Notes: generated from the letters alone by a model not told the origin. Shown: positions 1 to 12,560, numbered from the stretch's first letter. The stretch is 64,000 bases of DNA from Rhizophagus irregularis (GCF_026210795.1 NC_089433.1:4241001-4305000), one strand, 5' to 3'. A program made the numbers and translations.

Positions 1-1542
1 AATGCACGACCATTTTCTTGTAAACAATAATTATAATTTGTTGTTTATCATTGAGTATTATATTAAAATATTTTTAATCAAATATGATGAAGATCTTGCC
101 ATTTAATTTATACAGTATTTTTTTCAAATTCTTTGAAAAACTTTTTCCTTCACTCCGAAAAAGAGCGATCACACATTTTGAATTTGTGTAGATCTTTCGA
201 TTTCGATTAAATTGACTGGATATTATATAAAAACTATTATAAAGACTATGATGCATAGAGCTAATAGTAATGAGCCGATCTCATTCGGGTCCTAATATCA
301 TATCATGGGCTAAATTGCACATGAACAGTAATCAATAACCATATTCATGAAATCAATTAATCATGAATGGAAATTGTTTATCAATCAAAAGTTAAATTGA
401 CGAGTTAAAATTGAAAACCTAAAATTTGTACGATGTCACGAGACATTCATACTATGGTGAGAAATCGATAAGTCCATTTTTAGAAAAAAAGAATAATAAA
501 TAAAATAAAGTAAAAAACTTTAAAAAACTTTTTCATTATTTCAATTGGTTTATTAAAAAACTTTTATTTATTAACTAAAATAAAAATAGTAATGAATTAC
601 TATTTCAAGTTGAAATACTCCTTTTATTATAGATAACGATATATTATTTAAACTGTTAATGTGATACAACAGAAATTTTTTTGGGTAAAAGAACTCGATC
701 ATATCGAATCATTTTTAACGTAAATAATTATTATGTAAAAGTTCACAAGGCGCAATACTATTGTATTCTACACATGGTACAAGAGAATACCATTCTTAGT
801 AGTAACCCGAAATTTTCAAAAAAATCCCGAGACCGAAACTTTTAAGTTTTTCCGAGTATTTTAATAAAATGGTTAATGTTAATATATTCTTTACCGCATA
901 CATTAAAATATTATACCATACAATATATTGTAAATCAAAACCCAAAAATATAACAATTAATAATTAGGATCAAAAATATTTGCTCGCGTGACTGATTATA
1001 ACCAATGAAATATGCGAGTGTCACTCACGGAAAAATTTTATTATTATTGCTAACTCAAAAAAGAAATATCATGACGCATACTCATATTTACTTATTGAGA
1101 AATCCCTTTGCAAAATAAATTCATTCCCATTACCAAGAGAAAATATTAGGGAGTAAAAAAAAAAATTTGTATTTGATTATTTTGGTCTTGAATTTTTAAT
1201 TTTCTAAATATGTTATTATGAATAATGATGATTAGTTTGATTATCTTTGAATCTAATCTTTTAAACATAACAACAAATAAAAAATAACGATTTTTTTAAC
1301 TCTGAATGCGTTTAAAATCACGAATCACGTGAAATTTAATTTTATTAAAAATTTTTTTTGGAATTTTTTTTTTTTTTTACAAATAAAGTATTTTATACAA
1401 AAAAAAATTTCTTTTGAATACTACAAGTGAATATTATTAGTTTTTAATATTTTAATTAATAAAAATATATTTATGTTTTTTTTTTTTTTTTTTGACCAAC
1501 CCAACCTCTTCCCCTTCCGCTTTTTTTAATTTTAGCTAAATT
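1..1542. other. gene-free AT-rich stretch
   Basis: No convincing coding region on either strand. The sequence is very AT-rich with many homopolymer A and T runs. The only longer open frame (74-256) is low-complexity and has no recognisable domain. The last part (about 1340-1540) would be the 3' flank of the minus-strand MYND gene and is T-rich. Confidence 0.6.
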
Positions 1543-2487
1543 TTAGCTCTTTTTATTGTGTGTTGCCAAATGAGCCGTCAAACATTCTCTGGAACATGCA
1601 GCGACAACTTGGCATTTACTACATACTAGCAATTTCCAGATGTCACTTAACTCTTTAGGCTCATAGTCACAACTTACACAGATTGGCTTCACTTTTGGAA
1701 TTTTGCTCTTGAGCTCCTTCATTTTTGATTGTGACTTGTTCACCAACTTGTTTGCAGTTTTGAAATTGCACTCTCCAATTCGTCTGCAAGTTTCATATAA
1801 TCGTATCGCTTCGTCATATTCTTGATCAGCTTCGGCTGTCATGGCTAAACAATAATTAATATGTATTCTTATAGCCCGACATTTTTGAAAATCGCTTTGT
1901 CTTAATTTCTTTATTACTGCGGGATCTTGCAATGTTGACTCAATGTGTCTCATGGCACGAATTCCGGTCATCCAGATATCGTCATCCTTCTTTCTATGCA
2001 TTTGATTTCTAAAAATCTCCGATAATCCCGCGATTACCTCTAATAAAAGGGATACATCCCATTTTTCATTTGGGATCATATAAATTAGCTTAAGAGCTAA
2101 AAGGTAATAAGCCGCTGAAGAAGGATAATCTGGATTTACATCTGAAACTCCTCCCCTGTAAACTAAACCTAATTTTGCTGCAGCGCAAGCACTTCCTAAC
2201 GTTGTTGCTTTTTCTAATAGTTCCACCGACTTGGCAAAGTCTTTTGAAGTTGCTTTTGATTCTGCTTCACATAAAAGGGTGGTGACCTGGCTTACAACTG
2301 GAGGCAAGACATCTTTCTTTTTTTGTAAATTGAGGATTGAAGATCCTCGATTTGATTCAGAGGAAGAAGAACTGGAAAGTTCTTCAAAGTCCTCGGGCAC
2401 CAGGGTCCTAAAATTTACTGTTTCCGACTTCTCAATTTTTTGCTGCTTTTTTAGCAACCCCGCGAAATTATAAAGACAAGCTCTCAT
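1543..2487 (-). CDS. MYND-type zinc-finger protein with Sel1/TPR-like helical repeats
   Basis: Single-exon gene of 314 aa. The C-terminus carries a MYND-type zinc-binding cluster: C270-x2-C273, C289-x2-C292, C298-x3-C302 and H306-x3-H310. The usual last Cys is His here. MYND fingers bind proline-rich partners and are protein-interaction modules. Residues about 65-135 contain helical segments resembling Sel1/TPR repeats (AAKLGLVYRGG, then an Ala/Leu-rich helix), and residues about 205-245 look like a further TPR-type pair. An acidic Ser-rich stretch lies near residues 32-50. No signal peptide or membrane segment is seen. The start is the first Met after an A/T-rich leader. The partner and process are unknown; a regulatory or scaffolding role is inferred from domain type only. 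Confidence 0.8.
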   Translation of the reverse strand: MRACLYNFAGLLKKQQKIEKSETVNFRTLVPEDFEELSSSSSSESNRGSSILNLQKKKDVLPPVVSQVTTLLCEAESKATSKDFAKSVELLEKATTLGSACAAAKLGLVYRGGVSDVNPDYPSSAAYYLLALKLIYMIPNEKWDVSLLLEVIAGLSEIFRNQMHRKKDDDIWMTGIRAMRHIESTLQDPAVIKKLRQSDFQKCRAIRIHINYCLAMTAEADQEYDEAIRLYETCRRIGECNFKTANKLVNKSQSKMKELKSKIPKVKPICVSCDYEPKELSDIWKLLVCSKCQVVAACSRECLTAHLATHNKKS

Positions 2488-4323
2488 GTTGTGTTATAAA
2501 AATTATAAAAATTATAAAAAAAGTGGAAATAAAAAAAAATATTTTAATTTTTTTTAATTTATTGAGTGATTTTTTTTTTTTTGTGAATGTTCTTTTATGG
2601 ATGAAAGGTCAAAACTGTCGGAGGGAAATCGGGGTTATTTATACCTAAAGTAATGAGAATGTAACATCATATAATCAATCAATCAATAACTTCATTAGGT
2701 AGGATTATCATTATATATAATGTTTGACAAACAATAAAATGAAATGGGGGAATCGAAAACAAACAATTAAAGGTTGACGAATAATATTTTTGATTTTTTT
2801 TGTGCTCAACATAAAAAAAAAACGAAATAAAATAAAATGAGTTTCTTTTTCTAACCAATGATAAATATTTCTTCTTAAATAAAATATTTTTAATGATTAT
2901 TTAAAGTTTTATATTATATTTATATATTTATTATATATTATAATAAATAAAAAAAAAATGGGGGAAAGACAAAGAATTCAAAGAGAAAAAAGATAACGTT
3001 TTGATAGTAAGTAGATCCTTTCAATAATTAAGACAATAATTAAGACGAAAAAGAAGAAACAATTTCAAATAATTACGAAGTTAGGTTAAATATAAAAAAG
3101 TTTTCACATGAATTCATTCATAAAAATGGGTGGGGCTGATAATTTTTATAAACAACGAAGTTTTTTTTTTTATGTACGTGAATATATATATCATTTGAAA
3201 AGGTAAAAATACGATAAAATAAAGTAAGATTTTCATGGATTTCAGCCTTTTCATTCAAAAAAAAGGGTAGTGTGAAAAAAAAATAATGTTTACAAATAAA
3301 TTAAGCTTCAAAAAAAAAAAAAAAAAAAAAATTTATTTATTTTTTTTTCTCGTTTTTTCCTAAAAAGAAAAAATAAATGTGAATCCTGTCACGAGATTAC
3401 TTCACGTTTTTTTTCAAATATTTTTTTTATCCATCTATTAATAAAAATTTGATAAAATTTTTTCAATTTTTTTTTAAAAAAAATTTGAAGAAATTTTTTT
3501 TTTTTAATAAAATAAATTAAAAAAAACGGATAAAAATTTTGATAAAATTGATTATGGTTGATATTCTTATTGCATTAAAAAAGTGCATCAATCATTAAAA
3601 TTTAACCAATAGTTTATAAAATAACTCGACATCACCAGGTCACCAGGTCTCATATGTCCTCATAGGACTCAAATCGTTACCATTAAATGATAAGATTTAT
3701 ATTTGACGTACTAATCTGGAGATTAGTAATGGGTTACCCCCTTTTTTGGTCATACAACAGTTAATTTTTAATTTAAATACCATATGTAGAAGGATAATTT
3801 GTAATTTTGGTCGATTATTTGAAATTGCTTAACACGGAGAATGATTTATTTAGTTAAATATAACAAAACATATTAGATAACGCCCAAGAGAAACTAGTTT
3901 TCTTAAAAAACTGGCGTAAAATAAAATGATTTACATACAAAAAACCTTTTTATTGAAATTAACCGTCATGAGATTTTTTTTAGAATTCAGAATATTTAAA
4001 GTTGATCACTTCCGATTATATTAATTAAGTTTTAAAAATGGGTTGCATTTTAATTTTTTTTGAAAAAAATACAAATGAAATGAAATCATGAAATTAATTT
4101 ATTATAACTGGTTATATATTTTTATATAAAAAAAAAATAGAATCAACCTTTTAATGGAACTTTATTTCTAAATATCGAAATGAAAATCCATCACGAGACA
4201 TTGTAAGAAACCACATGTCCTTGCACGAAATCTTTTTATTAACAATTTTGTTGGTCCGTTATTTTATTACACGTATTTGTAAAATAATATAAGCCTCTTA
4301 ACGGAGTTTATATATAATTGAAA

Positions 4324-4445
4324 TTCCACTTATCTGCACAAAACCTTTACATAATATGCAGTATTCCCATAAACTTTTAAGCCCAATGCTAAGAAAACAA
4401 TAAGTTAATATCGGATTTAGATTTATTCAAGTCAGATAAGTGGAA
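4324..4445. mobile_element. 122-bp MITE-like element with 13-bp inverted ends
   Basis: The left end TTCCACTTATCTG (4324-4336) is a perfect inverted match to CAGATAAGTGGAA (4433-4445). The interior is non-coding and AT-rich. No convincing target-site duplication was found, so the family is not assigned. Confidence 0.55.
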
Positions 4446-4707
4446 CGCGTACGAGAATTTTAGGTGACCACAATACAATTCGTGGAATTATCTTCCGGGT
4501 AAATTATATGGTTAACTTTTAATTGTGTAACGTTATTAACAATTAACGATTATTTTATCATATCATTTAAACCTTTTTTGAATTTTAATTAAGGCTTTTT
4601 TTCTTGGCTGAATAATTTTTTTATCTATGTATCATTACCAATTTAAGCATGTCATTTTTTTTGAAGGATATCTATCATGAAGGTAAAAATGGAAGAATTA
4701 TGAAATT

Positions 4708-4766
4708 ATACATACATACAGTATATACATACATATATATACATACATACATGTATATATATATAT
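4708..4766. repeat. CATA / TA microsatellite
   Basis: Interrupted tandem CATA units grade into a TA run. It is a simple repeat with no coding content. Confidence 0.85.
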
Positions 4767-7523
4767 TATTTATTTATTTATGTATTATATTGTATTCAAA
4801 AGTAATAATAAGATGACCACGTGAAATTTCTACCTACATTTTAAACTGTGCATTTAGTACATACTTTATCGGTATAGTTTTTACCGCTGCCGGTAGTCAT
4901 TTTCAAAAATGGAAGAATATTATCGGTAAAAAAAACAACCGACCGATCCGACCGATTAATTATTAAATTAATATTTTCGATTCCAAAAATGATCATATTA
5001 TGGATTCATATTATGTATTAATCATATTATTCTCATAGTTAAAATTTATTATTATTTGTCGCAATTTTTGGAATTTTTGGTGATAAGGTTTATAATAAAG
5101 TTAGTTATGCGAGTCCAGTTACCGGAATAAATCATGATTTTTTTTTCACAATTTTTAATTATTTTATATAAATATTTTTTTGTTTACGAATTGCGCACGC
5201 CCCAACATGAAATCATTCTAAATTTTATATGAAAAAATTTAAGAATATAATCAATTCTTTTATAAGAACCAATTGTTAATGTTTTAATTATTAATAAAAT
5301 TATTTTTATTTCTTAATTTATTTATTTATTTATTTATTTTATTTGTTCTTTTCGTGTCATCACATTCATAAGATACAGTTTGATAAAAAATTAAAAGTAA
5401 AATTTAAATATATACTTTAAAACACTCATTACGGTTTTCTCCAGAGTGAAGTTTAATATATGACTCATATATAATAAAAAGAATTTTTTTTTTGCAATTA
5501 AAAATTCGTTAAAAAGGAGAATGTAACAAAGTAAGTTAGTTCTATTGTCGAATCTGCAAGAATATGCAAGATTATGTATTTTATTTCTATTTAAAGTAAT
5601 CATTCCTGATTCCTCCATAACGTTCAACATAAATATGAACAAATTATCGTAAACAAAAGTTATAATATATTCTATCAAGTTTTCAAACTAGGGAAAAACG
5701 ATATTTTTTAAAAAAAAAGTCGGGTTTTTTTCTTAGTATTATAAAATAAATTACTTATTTTAACAATAAAAAGCCAAAAAAAGTTAAATTGCCGATCCGC
5801 CACAATTTGGATCGGCGAAATGGTGGAATGATTTCTTTGAAAAAGAGTATTTTGAAAAAAAAGTATTTTTTTTTTTTTTTTTTTATCAATGAAATCTTTT
5901 TTTGAATTTTTTTTTTGAACGAACCTTTTTTTAACCAAATTATTCAAATATTTTTTTTAAGTTTATAAAAAAAATATATTTATCTTTTATACAATAAAAA
6001 CTTTAAAAAAATTTGTTTAAATTAGTCAGATTTTTTTATATTTTTTTTTATAGTAAAATAGTTAAATCCGTCGAATCCCGTAAAACCCGCAATATCCCGT
6101 CATTCTTGTTTAAATAACAAATATGCACTTTTGAAACTAAAAAAGATTCAAAATCCATGTGATATTTTACAAATCAAGATTAACAACGTTTTAAACCCCA
6201 CAATTATTTTAAGAAAGTTTAAAATAACAATGAAAAATTCGAAATTATTTTTTACATTATAATTATTAGTGCGCTCCACCACCCTAAAAATAAGTATTTT
6301 TATAAACGTTATTTTTATTTTTTTAGATTATCAAGATATCATTGTTGTTATATAATAATTATATTTATTTTGAAACATTTAATTGCATTAAATTAATAAA
6401 TATATTATTTAAATTATAACTTTGTCGGTCGTTAAAGTTTGAAATCAAATTCTTTTACAATTTTTTTTAATTTTTTTCGAATTCTATTAATCTTTGTAAC
6501 GGATTTCGCATTAATTTGCTCAATTATCATTGGCAATAGTATTTTCTTTAAATGTATCGTATTGTAAGTAGGTGTAGGTAAAAGTAGAAGCCTACATTTG
6601 GCAGCCCATACCGTAACCAATGACCTGGAATTTAATGTATGAATACATATATGTACAGTCCCGGACTTGAAATATGAATTCTATGCCAGCCCGATTAAAA
6701 CATTGAAGACTCATGAATATTTATTTAATAATCGAATGTTTTTAAATAAATAAATTCGATCAATAAACAAAGCGCATCTGTGACACGATTAAAATTTAAA
6801 CCATGCTATATTAATAATATACAATCACTAAATAGATGTGATTATTATAATCTCTTGTAACGCGGAAATATTGGAAATACTGTATTTAACGACACAATTT
6901 TATTATTTATTACAAGAAAAAAATTTTTTACATTCCAAGATATTTGAAAATTTGACTTTCATAAAAAAAAAAAAAGTCATTTTATTTAATTATTTATTAT
7001 AAAATTTTTTACTGTATGTGACTACTATTAGTAGTTTCTTTTCTATATAACAGCCTGAATAATACAGAAATATAAATTTGGAATATATATTTTTTTATTT
7101 TTATTTTTTATTTTTATTTATTTATTTATTTATTTATTTATTTTGCTTTATAAGTTTCATGTCCGAATGTTACTTTTTATTCTGTTAATTTTTTAATAGT
7201 TATTTATTATATCGTCGCAGCTATACAGCACTTTTAAAGAAAAATTTTTTTTTTTTTTTTTTGAAAAGAGTAAAGACATAAACCATAAACAACTATTTAA
7301 AATTATTATAATATATTATAATTTGTTTTTTTTTTGCTACATAGAATATAAATTGAACTCGATATGATGGCAACTTTCCAGTCTTTAGCTAGTTTGGCTA
7401 TCAATTCTCGATAAACCAAATTATTAACTTATGAAAACTTTTTTTTTTTTTCCTCCCAAGCGAGCCCTTACTATGGACGAGGCTCAAACCGAACCACTTA
7501 TAAATAAATTGATTTTATTACTA

Positions 7524-7590
7524 CAGTCAGACCTTGATATACCGATATTCGATTATACCGATATATATTAAAAACTCGATATAACGATAA
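7524..7590. mobile_element. truncated pogo/Tigger-like MITE end
   Basis: It starts after a TA with CAGTCAGACCTTGATATAC, close to the terminal repeat of the complete TA-flanked MITE at 15878-16045. A second ACTCGATATAACGA motif follows at about 7574. No opposite inverted end is visible, so this looks like a relic. Confidence 0.45.
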
Positions 7591-7853
7591 AATTTTACTT
7601 TCTTACACTTCCCTGCTATAAACTTTCATTCTTTCAATATACATTTCGAAGTTTAATTTCGCCAATTTTTGATTTTGATGAATTCGAAACACTCATTAAG
7701 TAAAATTTTTAAGGTATCATAACGTCCGACATTCCATACATGTTGAAATATTTAAGCATTTATTTGATTTTCTTGGTTCTTTAAACATTGAAATTAAAAG
7801 TTTCAATTATCGCAAAATACTGTTTATCCCAATTACCCAATCACGGGACTGGC

Positions 7854-8030
7854 CCATTTCACCGACAATCATTTCACCGACTACCTACATACAGTTTTTG
7901 AAATCCCTAACCCTAATTCTAACCCTAACTCCTAATTCTAACCCTAATTTTCTTAACCCTAACTCTTTTCCTAACTTCCTAAATTCCCTTGTTAGATGAT
8001 TGTCGGTGAAATGATTGTCCGGTGAAATGG
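7854..8030. mobile_element. inverted-arm element with telomere-like (CCCTAA) core
   Basis: The left arm (about 7854-7882) carries two copies of CATTTCACCGACAATC-type sequence. The right arm (about 7995-8030) carries the same sequence inverted (GTCGGTGAAATGATTG). Between them, 7902-7966 is a degenerate array of CCCTAA/CCTAATTCTAA units resembling telomere repeats. No coding content. The arm motif recurs at 11,080-11,100, 11,665-11,790 and 12,241-12,385, so it belongs to a dispersed family. Confidence 0.6.
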
Positions 8031-8241
8031 ATGCGACCCAGCAATGGTTCACGTGCGTATGACTGCGTATGACTGCGTGTGAAACTTTGGAGTAAAAATG
8101 AATTGGGTGGTCCGTTATTTTTGCAAATAGCTGTAAACTTGGGTCAAATCGATGTTTTACTAGATTATACTGCGGGATAGTCATAATTAAAACTTTGATA
8201 ATGCAGATTTTTGGATAAATCCAATATCCGTTTACAAATAC

Positions 8242-8526
8242 TAGTCCTGTTCAATTCTATTCTGTTCCGTTCTGATTCGATTTTTTGCTAAATTTTTGAA
8301 CTAATCAAATTCATTTAAAAATCGGATTAACCACCAGATCAACAGATTAAAAATTGATGTTCATATGCAATATGTGCTTGGATTTTTGATTGATACAATT
8401 GGTTGGAAATAAACGGAACAGATTAAACACGATTTTTCTACTCAATTTATTCCACTTTTTTAATTGGCTAAAATTAATTTCACTAAAATTGATCAGAACG
8501 GAGCAGAATAGAATTGAACAGAGCTA
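8242..8526. mobile_element. 285-bp MITE with about 30-bp terminal inverted repeats
   Basis: The left end TAGTCCTGTTCAATTC continues TATTCTGTTCCGTTCTGAT. The right end is its inverted partner (ATCAGAACGGAGCAGAATAG then AATTGAACAGAGCTA), with three or four mismatches. The interior is AT-rich and non-coding. The flanks do not show a clear duplication. The TAG start of the end is hAT-like, but this is a guess. Confidence 0.65.
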
Positions 8527-9149
8527 CTATATAATCTAACGTTTTTATTTACTAACACTAAAAAAAATTTTTTTAGAAAAATGATCATTCATCGAAGTTT
8601 TTCCCAGAAAAATTTTTATTAGGATAAAAAAGTTCACCAATCAGGTTAATAAAGTAAAACATATGAACTTCTCTTTTCCTATTATTTTTAAGTTACGAAA
8701 ACGTGCCTCAAAAAAACTTTAATGGTACTGTATGCATATGTGATATGACATCAAAATAGTGCATGGAATTCCCATGGATTATGCAGGAATTTAACGGGAT
8801 CTGTGCAAATCTTACATCATACAAATCTCATAAAATTCCGCGTAACGGTTAATTAACCCCATTCCCTGCATCAAGATCAACAGCCCAAATTCTGTATTTG
8901 GTTTTTTTATGACAACTATGTTTAATGCTAAACTATATTATTTTGAACCCATAAACGTTCCCGCATCCCGCATTACGGCATTAGTAAGCATAATGAATTT
9001 TGTATGATGCTAAGAATTAAAAATAAATAACTTGGTCTAGTCGACCAAACTTCACCCCCGATGAAATTTCTTTTTTCGTGAAATAAAAATAATTCATTCA
9101 AATTTAAGATAAATCAAAAATTATATTAAATTATATTAAATCTTCGATA

Positions 9150-10651
9150 ATGAGTTATCCGCAAAAAAAATTGATAAAAGATATTGATCCTAACGAGGTT
9201 CAAAAATTTAAAAAATCATTTGATAATAATATTACTAAAATATTAACAGAAGGTGATGAAGGATATGAAGAGAGCATATTGAGATGGGCTGATAATTCAA
9301 TTAGAAAAGCAGGAATTGTTGTTCAAGCGACATGTCTTGATGATATCGTTAAAACTGTTAATTTTGCTAATAAAAATAATTTGGATTTTGCTGTATGTTG
9401 TGGTGGTCATTCAACTTCTGGTAGTTCAAGTTCTGAAGGAGGAATAGTATTAAATATGAGAAAATTAAATAAAGTAAGAGTTGATACTGAAAAGAAATTA
9501 ATTTATGCTCAAGGTGGTGCATTATTCGGTGAAGTTGATAGTGAAGCTTGGAAATATGGGTTAGCTACCGTAGGAGGTATAGTTCATCATACAGGAATTG
9601 GCGGATTATCATTAGGAGGTGGTTTTGGTTACTTAACAAGTAAACATGGATTAACAGTTGATAATATCATGGGAGCTACAATAGTTACTGCAGATGGTGA
9701 AGTAAGAGAATTATCAGCTAACAAGAATGAAGATTTATTTTGGGCGATTAGAGGATGTGGAATTAATTTTGGTGTTGTTTATGAATTTATTTTTCAAGCT
9801 CATGAACAAAAAGAAATTGTCGCCGGTTTTTTAGCATTTCCTGCTGAAAAATTAGATTCTGCCGTTGAAGCCTCTAAAGCATGGCTTAAAAATCGTGGAA
9901 CTGATGAAAATATCACCTTTGTCATTAATAGACTCCCTCCGGAAAATAAGGTATTTATATAATATCCTAGCTTATATATTATATATATTATAACGCAGAT
10001 ATTTACGTTTTTGATTCTTTTTAGCCAGCCATCACGTTCATATTATTTTCTGATGATCCATCGGAACAAGTTTTTCGAAAAAAATTTTCACTTATTTATG
10101 AATGTGGTGAACCAATATTTGAAAAAGTAGAACGTATGCCATATCCCAAATTAAATATGTTATTGGATGAATCCACCGACTTTGGAGATCGTAAAGCAGT
10201 ACTCAACGCGCAAATTGATTATGTTAATATCTCAAGCGTTCGTGAAGCCTATGAATCCTTTGTTAATTTTACAAATGAAAATCCGGAAGCCGCTCAAACA
10301 CATATTGAAATTGATTTAATTGATAGCAAAAAAATTGCTTCAATACCTTCTGATTCTACAGCATTTCATCCTCGTAAACAATTTTATCACGTAGTTATAG
10401 TTCAAAGATGGAAAACTAAAGAGTGTGATAAAATTGTTTATGATTGGTCAAAAAGTATTCAAAGTATTTTTAATAAAGATGGAGATAAATCTCTTTACGT
10501 TAATTTTGTGGATACTACTACGGATCAAGCATATAATAATGAAGAGATTTTGAAAAATGTATGGGGTAAAAATTATGAAAGATTGAAAGAATTGAAAAGA
10601 AAATATGATCCAAACGTTTTTTTCAGAAAAGGTGCTGTCATCTTTCCATGA
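9150..10651 (+). CDS. FAD-linked oxidase (berberine-bridge-enzyme-like), copy 1
   Basis: Two exons, 9150-9950 and 10025-10651, split by a 74-bp GT-AG intron (9951-10024); the join gives 475 aa. The N-terminal PCMH-type FAD domain shows GGHS with H87, the probable covalent FAD attachment. The glycine-rich run [14 protein letters not shown] (149-162) is followed by DN at 171-172. The position that holds a second FAD-linking Cys in bicovalent members is V145, so this one is probably monocovalent. The C-terminus ends in the typical [11 protein letters not shown] region. Members oxidise alcohols, sugars or alkaloid-type substrates using O2; the substrate here is unknown. No signal peptide is seen, so it is probably cytosolic. 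It is duplicated 4.6 kb downstream. Confidence 0.88.
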
Positions 10652-10699
10652 TTTATTAAATATTAAATATTTTTAAGAATTATTTTTTATATATATATT

Positions 10700-10950
10700 T
10701 ACTTTATAGTATGTAAATTTTTCATATTTTAAATTTTAAATGAGCCTTATTATATTTTATTATATTTTTTATTATCTAATAAAAATCATTTATTAAAAGA
10801 TTATGATATTGTAATTTCTTGATTTGACGAATTATGTATACTTTATAGTATGTAAATTTCTCATACTTAAATTTTATATTTTATTATATTTTATTACCTA
10901 ATAAAAATCATTTATTAAAAGATTATGGTAATTTCTTGATTTGAACGAAT
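10700..10950. repeat. tandem duplication of the oxidase 3' flank
   Basis: The block starting TACTTTATAGTATGTAAATT at 10700 is repeated from 10839. Both copies run through AATAAAAATCATTTATTAAA and end at TAATTTCTTGATTTGA. The second copy has a few small deletions. A related single copy follows the second oxidase gene near 15,295-15,370. Confidence 0.75.
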
Positions 10951-11118
10951 CAATTAAAACGACATCAATTTTAAAAAATCAAATATAAAATATAATTGTT
11001 ACATATATACTGTATATTGATATTATCATTATCTTATGTCTTATTGAGTTTTTCATCACAATTTTTCGGTATCGGGACTTTTCGCCGAAGCCATTTCGCC
11101 GAAGGGATATTTCTCCGA

Positions 11119-11225
11119 CCCTATAAAAAAAATTCTAGAAAAAACTCCGATAAATGATCATTTTTCTAGTTTTCATTCCGAAGAAACAGACACGTGATCA
11201 TTTTTCTGAAAAATTTTTTATATGG
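11119..11225. mobile_element. 107-bp MITE, CCCTATAA family, 3-bp target duplication CGA
   Basis: The ends are CCCTATAAAAAAAATTCT (left) and GAAAAATTTTTTATATGG (right, inverted). The flanks read CGA (11116-11118) and CGA (11226-11228). It sits inside a GCCGAAGG/TTTCACCGA repeat and interrupts it. Confidence 0.65.
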
Positions 11226-11664
11226 CGAAGGGACGTTTCACCGAAATACGTACTTTATCGTTAGTATAATCGAAAAGTACCGTAACAAAATTTCGATTTT
11301 TTTTTGTGAATTTTACACGCGGAAAATAATAAAATTTAATGATTATCAAGTAAATTTTTTCGATCTATATATGAATCATCAACGTGACAACGTCTAAGTT
11401 CTAACAAAAAAAAAATAAAATTAACTTTTATTATCTATAATTTAATACACTATTAATATCTACACGGCGCGTAGATATAGGAAAATATTCTCGTATCGTG
11501 TGAACGAATAATTAACGCGCAAAAATAAACGAACGATTCATTATAGTAAATATTTTAAACTAGTTTTATAATTAGATAGATTTACTAAAAACATTTAATG
11601 GTTAAAAAAACAACACGCTACTATATTAATTTAGATAAATGGTATAAATGGTTATATAATAGGG

Positions 11665-12385
11665 TATTTCACCGAAAATCGTTTCACTGATAATCAACTC
11701 ACCGACAGTAAATTTTACAAACAGGATCAATTGTTTCACAAATGGCAATTTCACCGATGGGTTCATTTCTTTGACAGGATTATTTCACCGACAAATACTA
11801 AATGAGTAAAAGATCCATTGATTATTTTTTTGTAAATATTATTTCATAATATAATGAACGGTAAAATATATAATATTTATTCAACGTATAACTTAAAATT
11901 TCATATCATAATACCGTCTATAAACACTAAATGCTTAATGTATTTACTAAATAAAATAATGTATTTAACATCCCTGTAAAAATAGTCGATCCGTTTTTTA
12001 TATTCCATCTTTTTTCATAAAAGGCTCATTTCCGGGATTAATAACCTTATATCACGGAATTTATCGAATTATTTTCATTTTCCGTGAATGGATCCGTGAA
12101 AGGCTCATTTTTACGGAGATTTTACAGAAATAACGGATAAAATTTTTTATAGGGCATATTTAACATGTAACATAGATAAATACTCCTAACATTAAAAATT
12201 GGTTATAAAAATACTATAAAATTTGTGTCTTTGTGATGCTGAATGATTTTAGGTAAAATGATTCTCAGCGAAATAGCCCTGTCGGTAAAATGACCCTGTT
12301 AGTAAAATGATTCTGTCGGCGAAATGATTTCCGGTGAACTCTCTATCGGTAAGTTGATTGTCGATGAAAAATTGTCGGTGAAATA
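11665..12385. mobile_element. 721-bp element with long inverted repeats built of TTTCACCGA subrepeats
   Basis: The left arm (11665-11790) reads TATTTCACCGAAAATC and onward with repeated CACCGA/CACTGA units. The right arm (12241-12385) read in reverse matches it (TATTTCACCGACAATT, then ATCAACTTACCGATAG). The arms are made of degenerate units of about 14-16 bp. The interior has no gene, and a 183-bp MITE is nested at 11972-12154. Confidence 0.6.
11972..12154. mobile_element. 183-bp nested MITE, CCCTATAA family, target duplication CAT
   Basis: The left end is CCCTGTAAAAAT and the right end ATTTTTTATAGGG, flanked by CAT (11969-11971) and CAT (12155-12157). Internal sequence (GTCGATCCG..., TCCGTGAATGGATCCGTGAA, AAAGGCTCATTT) is shared with the copy at 38,611-38,824. 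Confidence 0.7.
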
Positions 12386-12462
12386 AACCGAATCTAAATG
12401 ATATTGAACGGGCGCCAAAAGTATCGGTCGAAGACCGATATAACCCTGTTCAATGACAGTAT

Positions 12463-12560
12463 CCCCATAAAAAAATTCTGGAGAAAACCATCGTTTTTCT
12501 AGTTTTTATTCCGAAGAAACTCAGACATGTGGTCATTTTTCTGAAAAATTTTTTATAGGG
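12463..12560. mobile_element. 98-bp MITE, CCCTATAA family, target duplication TAT
   Basis: It starts CCCCATAAAAAAATTCTG and ends GAAAAATTTTTTATAGGG. The flanks are TAT (12460-12462) and TAT (12561-12563). Internal sequence matches the 11119 copy (TTTTTCTAGTTTT..., TTCCGAAGAAAC). A third, left-truncated member lies at 13247-13316. Confidence 0.7.

Larger units (their letters stand above)
2488..9149. other. gene-free intergenic region with small repeats and MITEs
   Basis: No supportable gene over about 6.6 kb. Open frames here (for example 5391-5678, 5708-5947, 6432-6620, 7885-8184) are low-complexity Lys/Phe/Ile-rich shadows of AT-rich DNA. Separate entries cover a 122-bp inverted-repeat element, a CATA/TA microsatellite, a half pogo-like MITE, a telomere-like core between inverted arms, and a 285-bp MITE. 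The last 500 bp resembles the upstream region of the second oxidase gene (near 13,330-13,745), so it was part of that duplication. Confidence 0.6.

Noticed and set aside
7885-8184. 99-codon frame over the telomere-like core
   Set aside because: It is the translation of repeat units (RVRIRVR) and the inverted arms.
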